DNA of 64,000 nt from Bacillota bacterium (GCA_023511455.1 JAIMBJ010000009.1:36000-99999); one strand, 5' to 3'; numbered from the stretch's first letter, positions 16,423-25,328 are shown. A program made the numbers and translations. Notes: generated by a model from the sequence alone, not told the origin.

Positions 16423-16454
16423 AAAGGCAGCGAACCTGATAAGGAGGACATGTC

Positions 16455-17282
16455 ATGAAACGCAACGCCTTTACCCTGATCGAGCTGCTGGTGGTCATCG
16501 CGATTATCGCGATACTGGCAGCCATCCTGTTCCCTGTCTTCTCACAGGCGCGCGCGAAGGCACGCGCGGCGAGCTGCCTCAGCAACACCCGCCAGCTGGG
16601 TACCGCCATGCGCATGTACGCGCAGGACTACGACGGCTACTTCGTGTTCAACTGGTGGGAGTGGCACATCCCCCTGCAGCCCTACATCAAGAGCTGGGAC
16701 ATTTTCGTCTGCCCGCAGTCCGCAGCGCCCAAACCGCAGATGATTGAGTTTACCGCCGACGACAACTGCTACACCTGGGGCGACGACCCTCCGTACGTGA
16801 AGCTGGTTGGCACCTTCCCCGGCAATGTGCCGGCCAACGTGCGCACCGCGCGAGGATGCTCGAAGCCCGCGCCCATCATCTACGGCAACTACTCGAAGAA
16901 CGAAGAGCTGATTGCCAACTACGGCTACTACCGCACCAGCTACAGCGGCTATGAGCACAACGAGGCGCAATGGGAGACCACCGCCGACCTGATTATCATC
17001 GCCGAGTCGCGCAGCGGGTCTGAAGATGTGCCACCCGACACCAACCCGTATAGCCCGAACAATGCCTCCTATATCGAGCCAGGCGGCACCACGTGGAACG
17101 AGGTGTTCGACCACCTGTCGGGGCGACACAACGGCGGCATCAACTGCACCTTCGCCGACGGACACGCCAAGTGGTACCGCTATGAGTGGTTCAAGACCTA
17201 TGAAGGACGCTTTGCCATCAGCCCGCCGATGGCACGGCTATGGCGCGATGGACAGTTAACCGACGACCAGCGATGGCCATAA
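16455..17282 (+). CDS. Pseudopilin-type protein with H-x9-DG C-terminal motif (DUF1559-like)
   Basis: A 275-residue protein with a class III (prepilin) signal: a short KR-rich leader, then [19 protein letters not shown], with the processing site after the leader Ala and the Glu at mature position 5. The soluble domain ends with [16 protein letters not shown], the H-x9-DG motif of proteins common in Armatimonadota and Planctomycetota. It should be processed by a prepilin peptidase and sit in the inner membrane or a pseudopilus. AAGGAGG at 16,441 precedes ATG 16,455. The upstream PhoP-box repeats suggest induction under phosphate limitation, for instance to help secrete phosphate-scavenging enzymes (inference). 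Confidence 0.85.
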   Translation: MKRNAFTLIELLVVIAIIAILAAILFPVFSQARAKARAASCLSNTRQLGTAMRMYAQDYDGYFVFNWWEWHIPLQPYIKSWDIFVCPQSAAPKPQMIEFTADDNCYTWGDDPPYVKLVGTFPGNVPANVRTARGCSKPAPIIYGNYSKNEELIANYGYYRTSYSGYEHNEAQWETTADLIIIAESRSGSEDVPPDTNPYSPNNASYIEPGGTTWNEVFDHLSGRHNGGINCTFADGHAKWYRYEWFKTYEGRFAISPPMARLWRDGQLTDDQRWP

Positions 17283-17297
17283 GCAGGAGAATACCCG

Positions 17298-17486
17298 ATG
17301 AGCTTGCCCTCACCGAAAATACTGGTTTTGACGGTGACCCTCCTGACTGCGACAGTGCTGAGCAGCTGCGCGGACAAGCCGGGTCCTCCCCCTGGCGCGC
17401 CGCCAGCCACGATTAACCAGCAGGACACCCAGCAAACGCCGCCTACCTACGGTCAAACACGGGAAGAGCAGAAAGAAGGGCAGTAG
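17298..17486 (+). CDS. Small predicted lipoprotein
   Basis: A 62-residue protein with a lipoprotein signal: hydrophobic VLTVTLLTATVLSSC with lipobox LSSC, cysteine about residue 24, followed by a short Pro/Gln-rich tail (PGPPPGAPPATINQQ). It starts 15 nt after the pseudopilin stop with AGGAGA upstream and is probably co-transcribed with it. The function is unknown; small proline-rich lipoproteins often follow pseudopilin-like genes in this group. Confidence 0.7.
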   Translation: MSLPSPKILVLTVTLLTATVLSSCADKPGPPPGAPPATINQQDTQQTPPTYGQTREEQKEGQ

Positions 17487-17566
17487 GCTCGCGTGTGGGT
17501 GGACTGTGTTGTTCGCCCTGCTGCTGTGTGCCGCGACGCACACGGGCAGGGCTTTTGTGCTTCTAA

Positions 17567-17665
17567 CCGTCAGGATACGGTCTGCTGGTGGGCATTAGAG
17601 GCAACCCAGTGGCGCAGTGGGGCAGCACTGGCAACCCGTATCGCTATGCGGGGGCATGGGGCTAG
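17567..17665 (+). pseudogene. RHS-repeat core remnant
   Basis: A 32-codon stretch between two stops reads, in part, GNPVAQWGSTGNPYRYAGAW. This is the start of the RHS/YD core region that in intact proteins continues GYRD...GLLHVGARYYDPQ. Everything upstream and downstream is missing, so it is a decayed fragment, perhaps left by recombination. It sits in the 208-bp gap between the lipoprotein and GH51 genes. Confidence 0.5.
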
Positions 17666-17673
17666 CGATGATA

Positions 17674-17694
17674 GGGCAGACACAAGGTCTGCCC
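17674..17694. terminator. Hairpin abutting the GH51 stop codon
   Basis: GGGCAGAC pairs perfectly with GTCTGCCC across the loop ACAAG, ending at the base next to the GH51 stop (minus strand). It resembles a dispersed intergenic repeat and may double as a transcript end. Confidence 0.45.
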
Positions 17695-19665
17695 CTACGT
17701 TTCTCGTGCTGAAGACACGCTGAGCGCCGCCATTGAGTGCGGTGGTAACTCCACGGTGAACGTCCTGCCCACCTTCCCCAAAGACACGCGAACTACCCGC
17801 ACCGCATTGGGATTGCTCTCGTTGGTGGCGTCTACGCGCTCGCCGCTCAGCACCCAGAGCATTGCTCCACGCGGCGCGAATCCCTCTACTCGAACCTCCA
17901 CTTTCAAAGGCAGGCGCAGGTGCTTGTTCATTAGCATCGCGTACACCGTACCGCGCCCCCGTCGGCTGGCGATAGCGGACAGGTAAGGCACGGCAGGGAA
18001 AGCACGCGGCAACATCTCCTGTATCTGCACTCCCCGATACCACGCCTTCCCTGTAACCGCTCCCCCTCCCTCCAGCCGACGCGCCAGCACTTCTACCTCG
18101 CGGGTGTCGGCAAGCGTGCGATAGTCTACCTCCACCAGCGTCCAGTCGTGCGTGCCGGTGACTTCGGGGGTAATCGCGGCGGAGCGAGTTGCCAGCCAGC
18201 CGCGTGCGTCGCCAATCTGGAAACACGCGCCGCGACTCGACGTCAGCCACTCCGTTTTCACCCAGCCCCGCAGGCGGTACAGCGTGTTGGGTTTGGCAGG
18301 CAACACGAGCCGCGCGTGATAGTAGTTGATGTCCTCGTCGCCTGTGAACTCCACCGCCAGCACCCCGCCTTCCAGTCGCTGCACCACACCCTGCACTGGG
18401 GTGATGCGCCAGTCGCCGGCTGACTCCAGCGGCTTGCCGACCGGTCCCCCACGATGCCCCCTGCCTTGGGCCGGCATAACCCCGTATCCGCCATCCACTT
18501 CAAATCGGGGACTGTCCACCTCTACCCGTATCAGTTCGTCCCCGAAATGGTGGTGGTACAGCTCGAACGGATAGTATTGCGGACGCTTTACCAGCCGCTC
18601 GCCCAGATGCGTGTAGCCTTTCACCATTCCCCAGTACTCGTTGCTGAACTGCCAGAAGTTCGCCATCAGGATACGGTTTTTCGGGTTCAGGAACACCCGC
18701 AGCATCTCGGCGTTCAGCACCGCGTTGCCCAGAGTGTGCCGATACGGCACGGGCTTCTCCTGAACGAAATGCCCGTTGAACTCGGTGACGGCGATGGGCA
18801 CGTTGTCTCTGCCGGTGGTCTCGCGTAGCAGGCGGCGCAGGTCGTCGTAATACGCCTGAATCTGGTCGGGGCTGGCGAACGCGAGAGCGAAGAGCTCCTC
18901 CGCATCGGGTATCCCATCTTCGCGCGAGTACAGGGGGATGTAGCTGTGGTGGATGACGAAATCCACCTCCCTGCCGATAATCTGCAACACGGGACGCGCC
19001 CACTCGTCCAGTCGCGGGAAGCCCGTAGCCACCACCGCCCCAAGCCTGATACGCTCATCCACTGCCTTCATCGCCCTGCGGTACTGCAGATAGTTCTGCG
19101 CGTACCCGGTGGGCGACATCTTTCGCTCCCGGTGGTCTCCGTGTTCGGTCTCGTTGCCGTACTCGAACCACCGCACATCCCACGAGCCCGGATGCCCATC
19201 CTTTGCCCGCAGTTGCGCCCATGGTTTCCCCGGTCTGGCAGGGGCATTGAGATACTCTACCAAATCGGCGGCATCCTGCGCCGTGCCGTAGTAGTCGGCA
19301 AGGGTGATGAGCGGTACCGCCCCCATCGCCTGACAGCAAAGCAGAAATTCTGGCAAGCCGAACTGTTGTTCTGGGCGGCTCTCCAGAGGTCCTACCGTTT
19401 TCTTCCAGTCAAACAGATGCACGCCGCAGCCGCCCGGATAGCGCGCCACGCTCAAGCCGATGTTCTTCGCCAGCGCGACCATCTCAGGTACAGGACGCCT
19501 GCGCTCCGGGTTCCAGATACCTGCCCCTCTATCGTGATAGACCGGCTCCGCCCAGGGCCATGCTCCCTTCTGGTAACCCAGCATATTGTTGCCGAACACC
19601 CACCGGTTCACTTTCCCGGCGGGTCTTTCTGCGTACAATGTCACTCGTGCTTGCAGTGCGGGCAT
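17695..19665 (-). CDS. Alpha-L-arabinofuranosidase-like GH51-type glycosidase
   Basis: A 656-residue clan GH-A glycosidase. The acid/base Glu is in RWFEYGNETEHG and the nucleophile Glu in IAVTEFNGHF, the arrangement of GH51 arabinofuranosidases; SVARYPGGCGVHLFDWK near residue 85 matches the family N-terminal barrel. The region from about residue 410 contains a beta-sandwich with a carbohydrate-binding flavour, giving a protein longer than typical ~500-residue GH51 enzymes. No signal peptide is visible. ATG 19665 is preceded by GGAGG 7 nt upstream, so the longer frame to 19,698 is not needed. It is divergent from the DUF4091 gene. Confidence 0.8.
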   Translation of the reverse strand: MPALQARVTLYAERPAGKVNRWVFGNNMLGYQKGAWPWAEPVYHDRGAGIWNPERRRPVPEMVALAKNIGLSVARYPGGCGVHLFDWKKTVGPLESRPEQQFGLPEFLLCCQAMGAVPLITLADYYGTAQDAADLVEYLNAPARPGKPWAQLRAKDGHPGSWDVRWFEYGNETEHGDHRERKMSPTGYAQNYLQYRRAMKAVDERIRLGAVVATGFPRLDEWARPVLQIIGREVDFVIHHSYIPLYSREDGIPDAEELFALAFASPDQIQAYYDDLRRLLRETTGRDNVPIAVTEFNGHFVQEKPVPYRHTLGNAVLNAEMLRVFLNPKNRILMANFWQFSNEYWGMVKGYTHLGERLVKRPQYYPFELYHHHFGDELIRVEVDSPRFEVDGGYGVMPAQGRGHRGGPVGKPLESAGDWRITPVQGVVQRLEGGVLAVEFTGDEDINYYHARLVLPAKPNTLYRLRGWVKTEWLTSSRGACFQIGDARGWLATRSAAITPEVTGTHDWTLVEVDYRTLADTREVEVLARRLEGGGAVTGKAWYRGVQIQEMLPRAFPAVPYLSAIASRRGRGTVYAMLMNKHLRLPLKVEVRVEGFAPRGAMLWVLSGERVDATNESNPNAVRVVRVSLGKVGRTFTVELPPHSMAALSVSSARET

Positions 19666-19796
19666 CTCAACGCCTCCAGCAAGTCTCTTCTGCTGCATTC
19701 ATCATAAACTCGCCCGCGCGTTGGCGTCAAGCAACGGAGCAGGAAACCGGCCAGCAAACAGCGTATCCACATCCCACACGGGAGGGACGGTGAAAG

Positions 19797-21662
19797 ATGT
19801 GCTTCGCCTATCTCATCGTTTGGGGAGGTCTCGTGCTGATGACACAGACGTTGGCTGACGAGCAGTCCGTCGAGTTACACCGAACACGCTACACCGGGGT
19901 AGACGCTGGTCTTACCTTCTCAGAGGTAGAACATCCTCAGGAAGATTGGCAGCCCTGTGCGCCAACCATTGAGGAGCAAGCGTCGGGGTTTATCCCCTTC
20001 ACACGCCCCGAAACCTACGACATCCGACCGTGGAGCCGACCGCGTGAGAATGAGCGTGTCCGCGAGCTCACCTGCTTCCTGGCAAAGGGAGAAACAACCG
20101 GCGTGTGGTTTGCCATATATGCGCTGGAGCCACTGCAGCGGGTGCAGGTGGAAGTGGCTGGTTCTCAAAACGGCATCACAGTCAGCCCGTACTATGCGCA
20201 TTTCTGGGCGCAACGCTACGACTGGAAAAGCGGGCGATACTACATTATTCCGGAACTGTTGCTTCAGATGGAGGGCGGACGCGCGCAGTTCCCTGCAGCC
20301 GGAGGCATTCTCGAGTGGCGCGACCTGAACGTGCCCCAGGCCGAAACCTGCCTGTTCTGGCTACGGGTAACCGCATCGCAAGACGTTAGCGACGGGCAAT
20401 ACACGGTCGACGTGGTAATCCGTTCCGCACAGAAGCAGCCTCTCCACCTTCCGTTACGGATAACGGTGTACCCCTTCCGCCTGCAGAAACCACCCGACAA
20501 ACGCTGGCTGATGTATAGCGATAGTTATCTGCTGGGACAGATGTCCGATGAGCAGCTGCTCGCCGTCTTAAAGCACATGCAGGAGTACGGCATCGATGGA
20601 TTGACCGAGCTGCCTATTGGTGAGATAGACATCTCGGCGCTCGCGCAGGGAGTCGTTCGTTACAATCCCGAGCCCTTGTTGCGGTGGCATCGGCTGCTCC
20701 AACAGGCGGGTCTGCGCGGACCGCACACCATCGGCACCTTCATCGAAGAACAGGTTGTCGCGCAGCTGGGCATCCAGGCAGACCTGAACCGCGAGTGGCC
20801 CCAGCCTTTACGGGAAGCCATGCAGAACATCGCGCGAACGGTGGTGAAGACGCTCGAGCCACATGGCATGGACTGGCTGTTTTATGCATGGGACGAGCCG
20901 ACGGCAGATAACGTCCGCGCCATCGAGCAGTATCGGAACTGGCGTGAAGGTGGCGCACGCACTTACGTCACCGTTGCCCGAGATGCATACCTTGCTGCAG
21001 CGCGATGGTTGACCCACCCTTGCTTCGCGACCGACGTCATTAACCTTCCCAACGGCGCAGAGTGGGCACGCAGACAGTGCCGAAGAGGCCAGCAACAGTT
21101 CTACTGGTACGGCAGCGGGTGCTACCTGTTCCAGGAAGGACGGATGCTGCCGAACCGGTACTTAGCAGGCTGGCTATTCTGGAAGACCAAAGCGGATGGG
21201 CAGGTGTCCTGGACGTTTTTACGTCCCCATCTTGACCCCTTCAACGACTTCGACGGCTTTCAGGTCAACAGCGTCGAACCAAAGGACCAGTGCACGCTTT
21301 ATCCCCTATTCACGCGCCCGAATGACCCCGCCAGTATCGCAGGCATTATCCCGACAATACAGTGGGAAGCGCTTCGAGAAGGGGTGCAAGACTATTGCTA
21401 CCTGTATACCCTTCGCAACACAATTGCCTACGCGCGCCGCATGGTTCGTGGCAAGAAGAGCGCGTGGGCGCAACGGGTGCGGCAAGCAGCCTCAGAAGGC
21501 GAGCAGACGCTTTCTAGGGTGGAGCAGATGATTCCCTGGCCACACACACCGAGAGGGCTTGGCTTGGGAGAAGTGAACTGCACGAATGCTGACCTGCAGA
21601 AGGCGCGGCTCGAGTTGGGCGATGCCATCGCGCGGGTAGCACGGGCATTGCAAGGTCAATAG
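19797..21662 (+). CDS. Secreted DUF4091-family glycoside-hydrolase-like protein
   Basis: A 621-residue protein with a hydrophobic N-terminus (residues 1-20, YLIVWGGLVLMTQTLA) that looks like a signal peptide. The middle part is a probable TIM barrel (YGIDGLTELPIGEIDISALA; WLFYAWDEPTADNVR, with a DE pair suitable for catalysis). The C-terminal IQWEALREGVQDYCYLYTL is the signature of DUF4091. DUF4091 proteins are found in glycan-utilisation loci, but their chemistry is mostly undefined. A GGGAGGG Shine-Dalgarno lies about 10 nt before ATG 19,797. It is divergent from GH51 and convergent with an oxidoreductase. Confidence 0.78.
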   Translation: MCFAYLIVWGGLVLMTQTLADEQSVELHRTRYTGVDAGLTFSEVEHPQEDWQPCAPTIEEQASGFIPFTRPETYDIRPWSRPRENERVRELTCFLAKGETTGVWFAIYALEPLQRVQVEVAGSQNGITVSPYYAHFWAQRYDWKSGRYYIIPELLLQMEGGRAQFPAAGGILEWRDLNVPQAETCLFWLRVTASQDVSDGQYTVDVVIRSAQKQPLHLPLRITVYPFRLQKPPDKRWLMYSDSYLLGQMSDEQLLAVLKHMQEYGIDGLTELPIGEIDISALAQGVVRYNPEPLLRWHRLLQQAGLRGPHTIGTFIEEQVVAQLGIQADLNREWPQPLREAMQNIARTVVKTLEPHGMDWLFYAWDEPTADNVRAIEQYRNWREGGARTYVTVARDAYLAAARWLTHPCFATDVINLPNGAEWARRQCRRGQQQFYWYGSGCYLFQEGRMLPNRYLAGWLFWKTKADGQVSWTFLRPHLDPFNDFDGFQVNSVEPKDQCTLYPLFTRPNDPASIAGIIPTIQWEALREGVQDYCYLYTLRNTIAYARRMVRGKKSAWAQRVRQAASEGEQTLSRVEQMIPWPHTPRGLGLGEVNCTNADLQKARLELGDAIARVARALQGQ

Positions 21663-21682
21663 TCTGAGGCGCCATTCAGTTA

Positions 21683-21704
21683 AGGGGCGGAGGAATCCGC
21701 CCCT
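21683..21704. terminator. Hairpin with GGAA tetraloop between convergent genes
   Basis: A 9-bp perfect stem (AGGGGCGGA / TCCGCCCCT) closed by GGAA lies between the DUF4091 gene and the convergent oxidoreductase. No T-run. It is close in sequence to the hairpin at 2,797. Confidence 0.5.
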
Positions 21705-21724
21705 GTCACCACAGGCTTCATCAC

Positions 21725-22795
21725 CTACTGCCTAGGTTGTGGTCTTATCTCCCCCCGTTCTATCAGGTGCACCAGCGGGTTGTCGGTGATGGTGAGCGGC
21801 AGGTCCACCCGCCCACGTCGTCGCACCGACTCGTAGCAGGCGAAGATAATCTCGGTGGCGTTGAGCGCGTTGCGGGCGCACAACTCGGACTCGCGCCCTT
21901 CGCGCAGGGCAGCAACGATGTCCGCAATCGCACGCTCGATGAAGCCCGGACCGTGCATATCCTCGTTACCGCAATCGACAGTCTCCCATTCGCCCCTTCC
22001 GAAGCGGCGGTAGCGCAACGCTGGCGCGCCCGGCTCCATGCTGCCCAGTTCAATAACTCCTTCGCTGCCGATAATGCGGTGATGTGCGCCCACAAAGCCA
22101 GCACCAATGCCCGTGGATGCCATGCCCCAAACGCCGTTGCGGTACTTCCACTGGGCAAACGCCTGATTCTCGTTGTGCGTGCCAAAGATAAGGTTCTCCG
22201 TGCGGTAGTCTATCTGGGCGATGACCCACTCCGCCAGAGTCTCGTTATTGAAGTAGTTGCACATGTCGAAGTTATGTGTGCCATAGTCATACAGGTTACC
22301 CGCCCCGAACTCCACACTGACCAGCCGCCCGACCACGCCTTCGTCCAGGAGCTGTTTCGCCATGCGGAAGGGTTTGCCAAAGCGCCGCTGGTGGTTGAAG
22401 GTCAGCCGCACGCCACGCCGTTCGCACTCCTGCGCCATCAGCCGTGCCGCGCCCCACGTGTAGTCCATCGGCTTCTCGCAGTGGATGGCTTTCACTCCCG
22501 CTACCGCGCAGTCGATCACCAGCTCGGCGTGCGTCATGGGCCAGGTACAGATGCTCACGATGTCCAGCTGTTCTTTCTCCAGCATCTCCCTGTGGCTGGT
22601 GTAGACTCTGGTGATACCGTAGGCGGCAGCAAAAGCACGCGCGTTCTCTTCCACGATGTCCGCACACGCCACCAGTTCGCAATCGGAAATCAGTTGGTAG
22701 GCGTCTGCATGGGCATACGCCATTGCGAACCCCAAGGGACCGGCACGCTCCGGTTTACGCCCCGTGCCAATGAATCCAACCCGAAACTTCGACAC
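21725..22795 (-). CDS. Gfo/Idh/MocA-family oxidoreductase
   Basis: A 356-residue NAD(P)-dependent oxidoreductase. The Rossmann half starts FRVGFIGTGRKPERAGPLG, a variant glycine loop with an insertion, and contains the family EKP motif (AIHCEKPMDYT, about residue 105) where the Lys helps catalysis. The substrate half has NYFNNETLAEW and GSEGVIELGSM. The start is GTG 22,795 with AGGAGG upstream. Family members act on sugars, inositols and amino-sugars; the substrate is not determinable here. Confidence 0.88.
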   Translation of the reverse strand: MSKFRVGFIGTGRKPERAGPLGFAMAYAHADAYQLISDCELVACADIVEENARAFAAAYGITRVYTSHREMLEKEQLDIVSICTWPMTHAELVIDCAVAGVKAIHCEKPMDYTWGAARLMAQECERRGVRLTFNHQRRFGKPFRMAKQLLDEGVVGRLVSVEFGAGNLYDYGTHNFDMCNYFNNETLAEWVIAQIDYRTENLIFGTHNENQAFAQWKYRNGVWGMASTGIGAGFVGAHHRIIGSEGVIELGSMEPGAPALRYRRFGRGEWETVDCGNEDMHGPGFIERAIADIVAALREGRESELCARNALNATEIIFACYESVRRRGRVDLPLTITDNPLVHLIERGEIRPQPRQ

Positions 22796-22890
22796 GTCTG
22801 TCCTCCTGATGATGTGGTGTGACGCATCGATGTTAGATGCGAACGCAGGGGTTTCCTACAATAATCGGCGTGGTGCAGGAGAGTACATTC

Positions 22891-23565
22891 CTATCGATAC
22901 GGCCGCCCGCATGGACAATCGACTTCTGTCGCCTCGTCGTCCGGCATGCCACAAAACATTGATGGAAGTTCCTTGGGACAGGACAGGTCGCTGATGAGGT
23001 CCCAGGGTGGGCGAATGATAAGATAAGTACCATCCGAAAGCCGAAAACACCGGAGGCCGACTTTCTTCGTGCGTACTGCGCCGTCAGTACGCACTAGCAA
23101 CACGTCCCCCTCGAAGGAGTTTTTGGCATACAGCCGCCCCCCGCATGGCGTGCCGTGTAGCACGCAGTAGAATACACCGTGATGGGGGTCGTGTCGGCGC
23201 AATATCTCGATATTCTTAGCCGAGTTGATGTCATCACTCAAGAGGTAAAAATAGCTCACGGGCGCAGACAACCGCTTCGTTGCATGTGGGGATGCCCCGG
23301 CGAAATGGTCGAGGGGACACGTGAACACCTGTTTGTTGCGCACGTAGGGGAATATCTGCACGATGCTTGCAGGATAGGTATCTTCGTGGTCCTCGCGATA
23401 CATGCTCCAGGCGAGATGAAGCTGATGTAGATTGTTGATGCACGAAACGGTAAGCGAGCGTTTCCGCACTGCGGTCAGTGCTGGTAGTAGCAGAGCAACC
23501 AGCACAACGATGATTGCCAGCACGACAAGCAGTTCCAACAGTGTAAATGCTTTCTTTGTAATCAT
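22891..23565 (-). CDS. Pseudopilin-type protein
   Basis: A 224-residue protein with a class III signal (KKAFTLLELLVVLAIIVVL, Glu at mature position 5) and a soluble domain with several Cys residues (CINNLHQLHLAWSMYREDH; CPLDHFAGASP; CPCGRPYR at the end). This resembles DUF1559-type pseudopilins but lacks a clear H-x9-DG motif. It starts 4 nt inside the upstream membrane-protein gene (ATGA) and is the last gene of an operon headed by an ECF sigma factor. Confidence 0.78.
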   Translation of the reverse strand: MITKKAFTLLELLVVLAIIVVLVALLLPALTAVRKRSLTVSCINNLHQLHLAWSMYREDHEDTYPASIVQIFPYVRNKQVFTCPLDHFAGASPHATKRLSAPVSYFYLLSDDINSAKNIEILRRHDPHHGVFYCVLHGTPCGGRLYAKNSFEGDVLLVRTDGAVRTKKVGLRCFRLSDGTYLIIRPPWDLISDLSCPKELPSMFCGMPDDEATEVDCPCGRPYR

Positions 23566-24044
23566 TGGCGCAACCTCTGTGCCAGCATGTCAGAAAGAGC
23601 AACAAGCTGCCACGTCACCCATAAAGCGCTTAGCAGGGACACGATGTCATCCAGAGCCATCACCAAAATACTCCAATCCGCGACAAAGTTCACTCCGCGC
23701 CCCACAACGACACCGATTCCAGTAACAACGAAATTAAAGCCACGCCGCCTCTTTGTTCGTATTCGGGCATCTTGGGTGGACGTATGTATCCAGTAGGCAA
23801 CCAAGCCGATCACAGCTCCCACGACAGCTGCTTTATTCCAAATATGGGGAGGGGGAACAAAGACGAAACTCACTGGCATCCCCACCAAGGCGCGTGGCTG
23901 GTTAAAGAGCTCCGAAGCCACCCAATCACGGAACAACTGGAACAGCCGGAACACCACATATCCGGCGTACTGGCCGACCATACCGGCAACCAGCGCGCAC
24001 AGACCGCCTTCCAAGATACGCGATGGCTCCCTTGCCGTGAGCAT
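23562..24044 (-). CDS. Predicted membrane protein
   Basis: A 160-residue protein I do not recognise. It has about four hydrophobic segments: GGLCALVAGMVGQYAGYVVF, AAVVGAVIGLVAYWI, GFNFVVTGIGVVVGRG and DDIVSLLSALWVTWQLVAL. A basic loop (TKRRRG) sits between segments two and three. ATG 24,044 is chosen because GAAGGAGGGGAG lies just upstream; longer frames to 24,101 would overlap the preceding Cys-rich gene. It overlaps the pseudopilin start (ATGA), so the two products may work together. Confidence 0.65.
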   Translation of the reverse strand: MLTAREPSRILEGGLCALVAGMVGQYAGYVVFRLFQLFRDWVASELFNQPRALVGMPVSFVFVPPPHIWNKAAVVGAVIGLVAYWIHTSTQDARIRTKRRRGFNFVVTGIGVVVGRGVNFVADWSILVMALDDIVSLLSALWVTWQLVALSDMLAQRLRQ

Positions 24045-24067
24045 TTTGCCACTCCCCTCCTTCGAAC

Positions 24068-24543
24068 CTACGGACATTGCTCCGGTGTTACCGGCGTACA
24101 ATAGATTTGGGACCGGCTACGTGGACATGGAGGTTCAGGCGTCGCTTCCTGCTCGTAACAGCAGTCCCATGGTTGCCATTGTCCGCAAGTAACAAGAAAG
24201 TAGTTGTCCATCACCCACCAGCATTTGTTGCGTTTCCTGAGATAGTCTGCCCTACTGCCCCACCAGCCGTCGCAGTCACTATTGACTACGCGCTGTCACC
24301 AAGTATCATCCGTTCGATAATCAGAACCGCCCGGTGGGCAAGTGATAATTATGTACGTCGGCATGATGAGGCTCATCGCCCACCTAAATGGGTCGTTTAC
24401 CACAGACATGCTGGCTGTGCCGCTACATCCCTCGCTAAATGTGTAGTTCCGGTAGATCGCCGTCCCTGCCAGAAGAGGAATCCCCCCGCAACTACCATAA
24501 GGAGAAGTATCGCTCTTGTCAGCACCAGGCGAAGCATGATCAT
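24068..24543 (-). pseudogene. Cys-rich secreted protein, frameshifted and interrupted by UGA
   Basis: A strong AGGAGG precedes ATG 24,543, which opens MLRLVLTRAILLLMVVAGG, a signal-peptide core. That frame stops after 48 codons. If one G is added to the G6 run near 24,481-24,487, or the ribosome slips -1 there, it continues as IPLLAGTAIYRNYTFSEGCS and runs to an in-frame TGA near 24,297. The same frame then stays open to 24,068 with many cysteines (NKCWWVMDNYFLVTCGQW, WDCCYEQE, PPCPRS, EQCP). Its end is 23 nt before the next gene, as expected for an operon member. It is therefore either a decaying gene of about 158 residues, a sequencing error, or a recoded gene. Confidence 0.5.
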
Positions 24544-25078
24544 GCACCTCCTTGGTTTTGTTTTCCGTATTATTAATCTCCCGTGAAGCCAAAATAGTTT
24601 CAATAGTTTCACAAGTATGCAAATCCTTGCGCAAACTTGCAATAGTTCTGTAGTAGCGTGTCTTGACTGTATTCTCGTTGCAAGAGAGAAGTTTGCCTAT
24701 TTCGGCAAACGTGTAACCCTCAAGCACCTTCATCACGATAATTGTTCTCTGCTCATGGGACAGATGCTGTAACAAGTCTGCTATCTCCACCTCGAGGATG
24801 CCGCTAGGCCCCGTTGCAGGCAACGGAACCTGCTCCACGTACCGCTGCAAGAACGAACGCGCCCGCATATCAGCATAGTAGTCAGATAGAGCCGCCTTTA
24901 GAAGACGCGAGAGCAGGTGAATCTGCAGCGGGGTATCATCCCAAGGTGCTACCCCGCGCACTTGAAAATAGGAAATCGCAACTTCCTGGCATAAATCCTC
25001 AATATCGTCATACTTTACGCCCGACCTGCGCAAGATAGCCTGCACACGCTGTCGCCATAAGGTTTCCGAGACTTGCAT
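24296..25078 (-). CDS. ECF-type RNA polymerase sigma factor
   Basis: Region 2 is seen in YDDIEDLCQEVAISYFQV and region 4 in LSHEQRTIIVMKVLEGYTFA followed by the helix-turn-helix ENTVKTRYYRTIASLRK. These fit a typical ECF factor of about 180 residues. The frame runs on for some 80 more residues that look unrelated to sigma factors. They overlap the Cys-rich gene and are partly its sequence in frame, so the tail is probably an artefact of the same G-run lesion; with one extra G the sigma factor would end near 24,433. The start is ATG 25,078, with GGGAGG upstream. It heads an operon with a secreted protein, a membrane protein and a pseudopilin, which it may control. Confidence 0.75.
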   Translation of the reverse strand: MQVSETLWRQRVQAILRRSGVKYDDIEDLCQEVAISYFQVRGVAPWDDTPLQIHLLSRLLKAALSDYYADMRARSFLQRYVEQVPLPATGPSGILEVEIADLLQHLSHEQRTIIVMKVLEGYTFAEIGKLLSCNENTVKTRYYRTIASLRKDLHTCETIETILASREINNTENKTKEVHDHASPGADKSDTSPYGSCGGIPLLAGTAIYRNYTFSEGCSGTASMSVVNDPFRWAMSLIMPTYIIITCPPGGSDYRTDDTW

Positions 25079-25200
25079 TTGGTTCGCCTCCCTCAATAAT
25101 GGGGCAAGTGACCATCGTCCACCGTCTGCTGAGAGAAGTGACCGGTTCAATCCCCCACGAAGAACTCCCACGGCTAGTCCAGGAAGAAGGTTACTCTTGC

Positions 25201-25206
25201 ATTATA
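25201..25206 (-). promoter_or_regulatory. -10 element upstream of the sigma-factor operon
   Basis: TATAAT on the minus strand, about 120 nt before the sigma-factor start. The -35 (CAATGC or ACAATG) is poor. Apart from this, the 250-bp gap 25,079-25,328 holds only the divergent deacetylase promoter. Confidence 0.4.
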
Positions 25207-25301
25207 AAGGTTCACTACCGAACGCATTGTTTCCTTTCCATTTCACAAAATACAACCGAACAATCCTCGCATACGGTATGCCCCTGTCCTCGAATCTTGT
25301 A

Positions 25302-25310
25302 TGGTAAAAT
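25302..25310 (+). promoter_or_regulatory. Extended -10 promoter of the polysaccharide deacetylase gene
   Basis: TGGTAAAAT, an extended -10, 18 nt before ATG 25,329. The identical ATGGTAAAAT occurs in the promoter at 1,921. The leader would be about 12 nt. Confidence 0.5.
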
Positions 25311-25328
25311 GAAATCTAGAAGAAGCTC

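Noticed and set aside
24296..24540. C-terminal tail of the sigma factor as a novel regulatory domain
   Set aside because: It overlaps the signal peptide region of the next gene and then merges with its frame, so a G-run indel is the simpler explanation.
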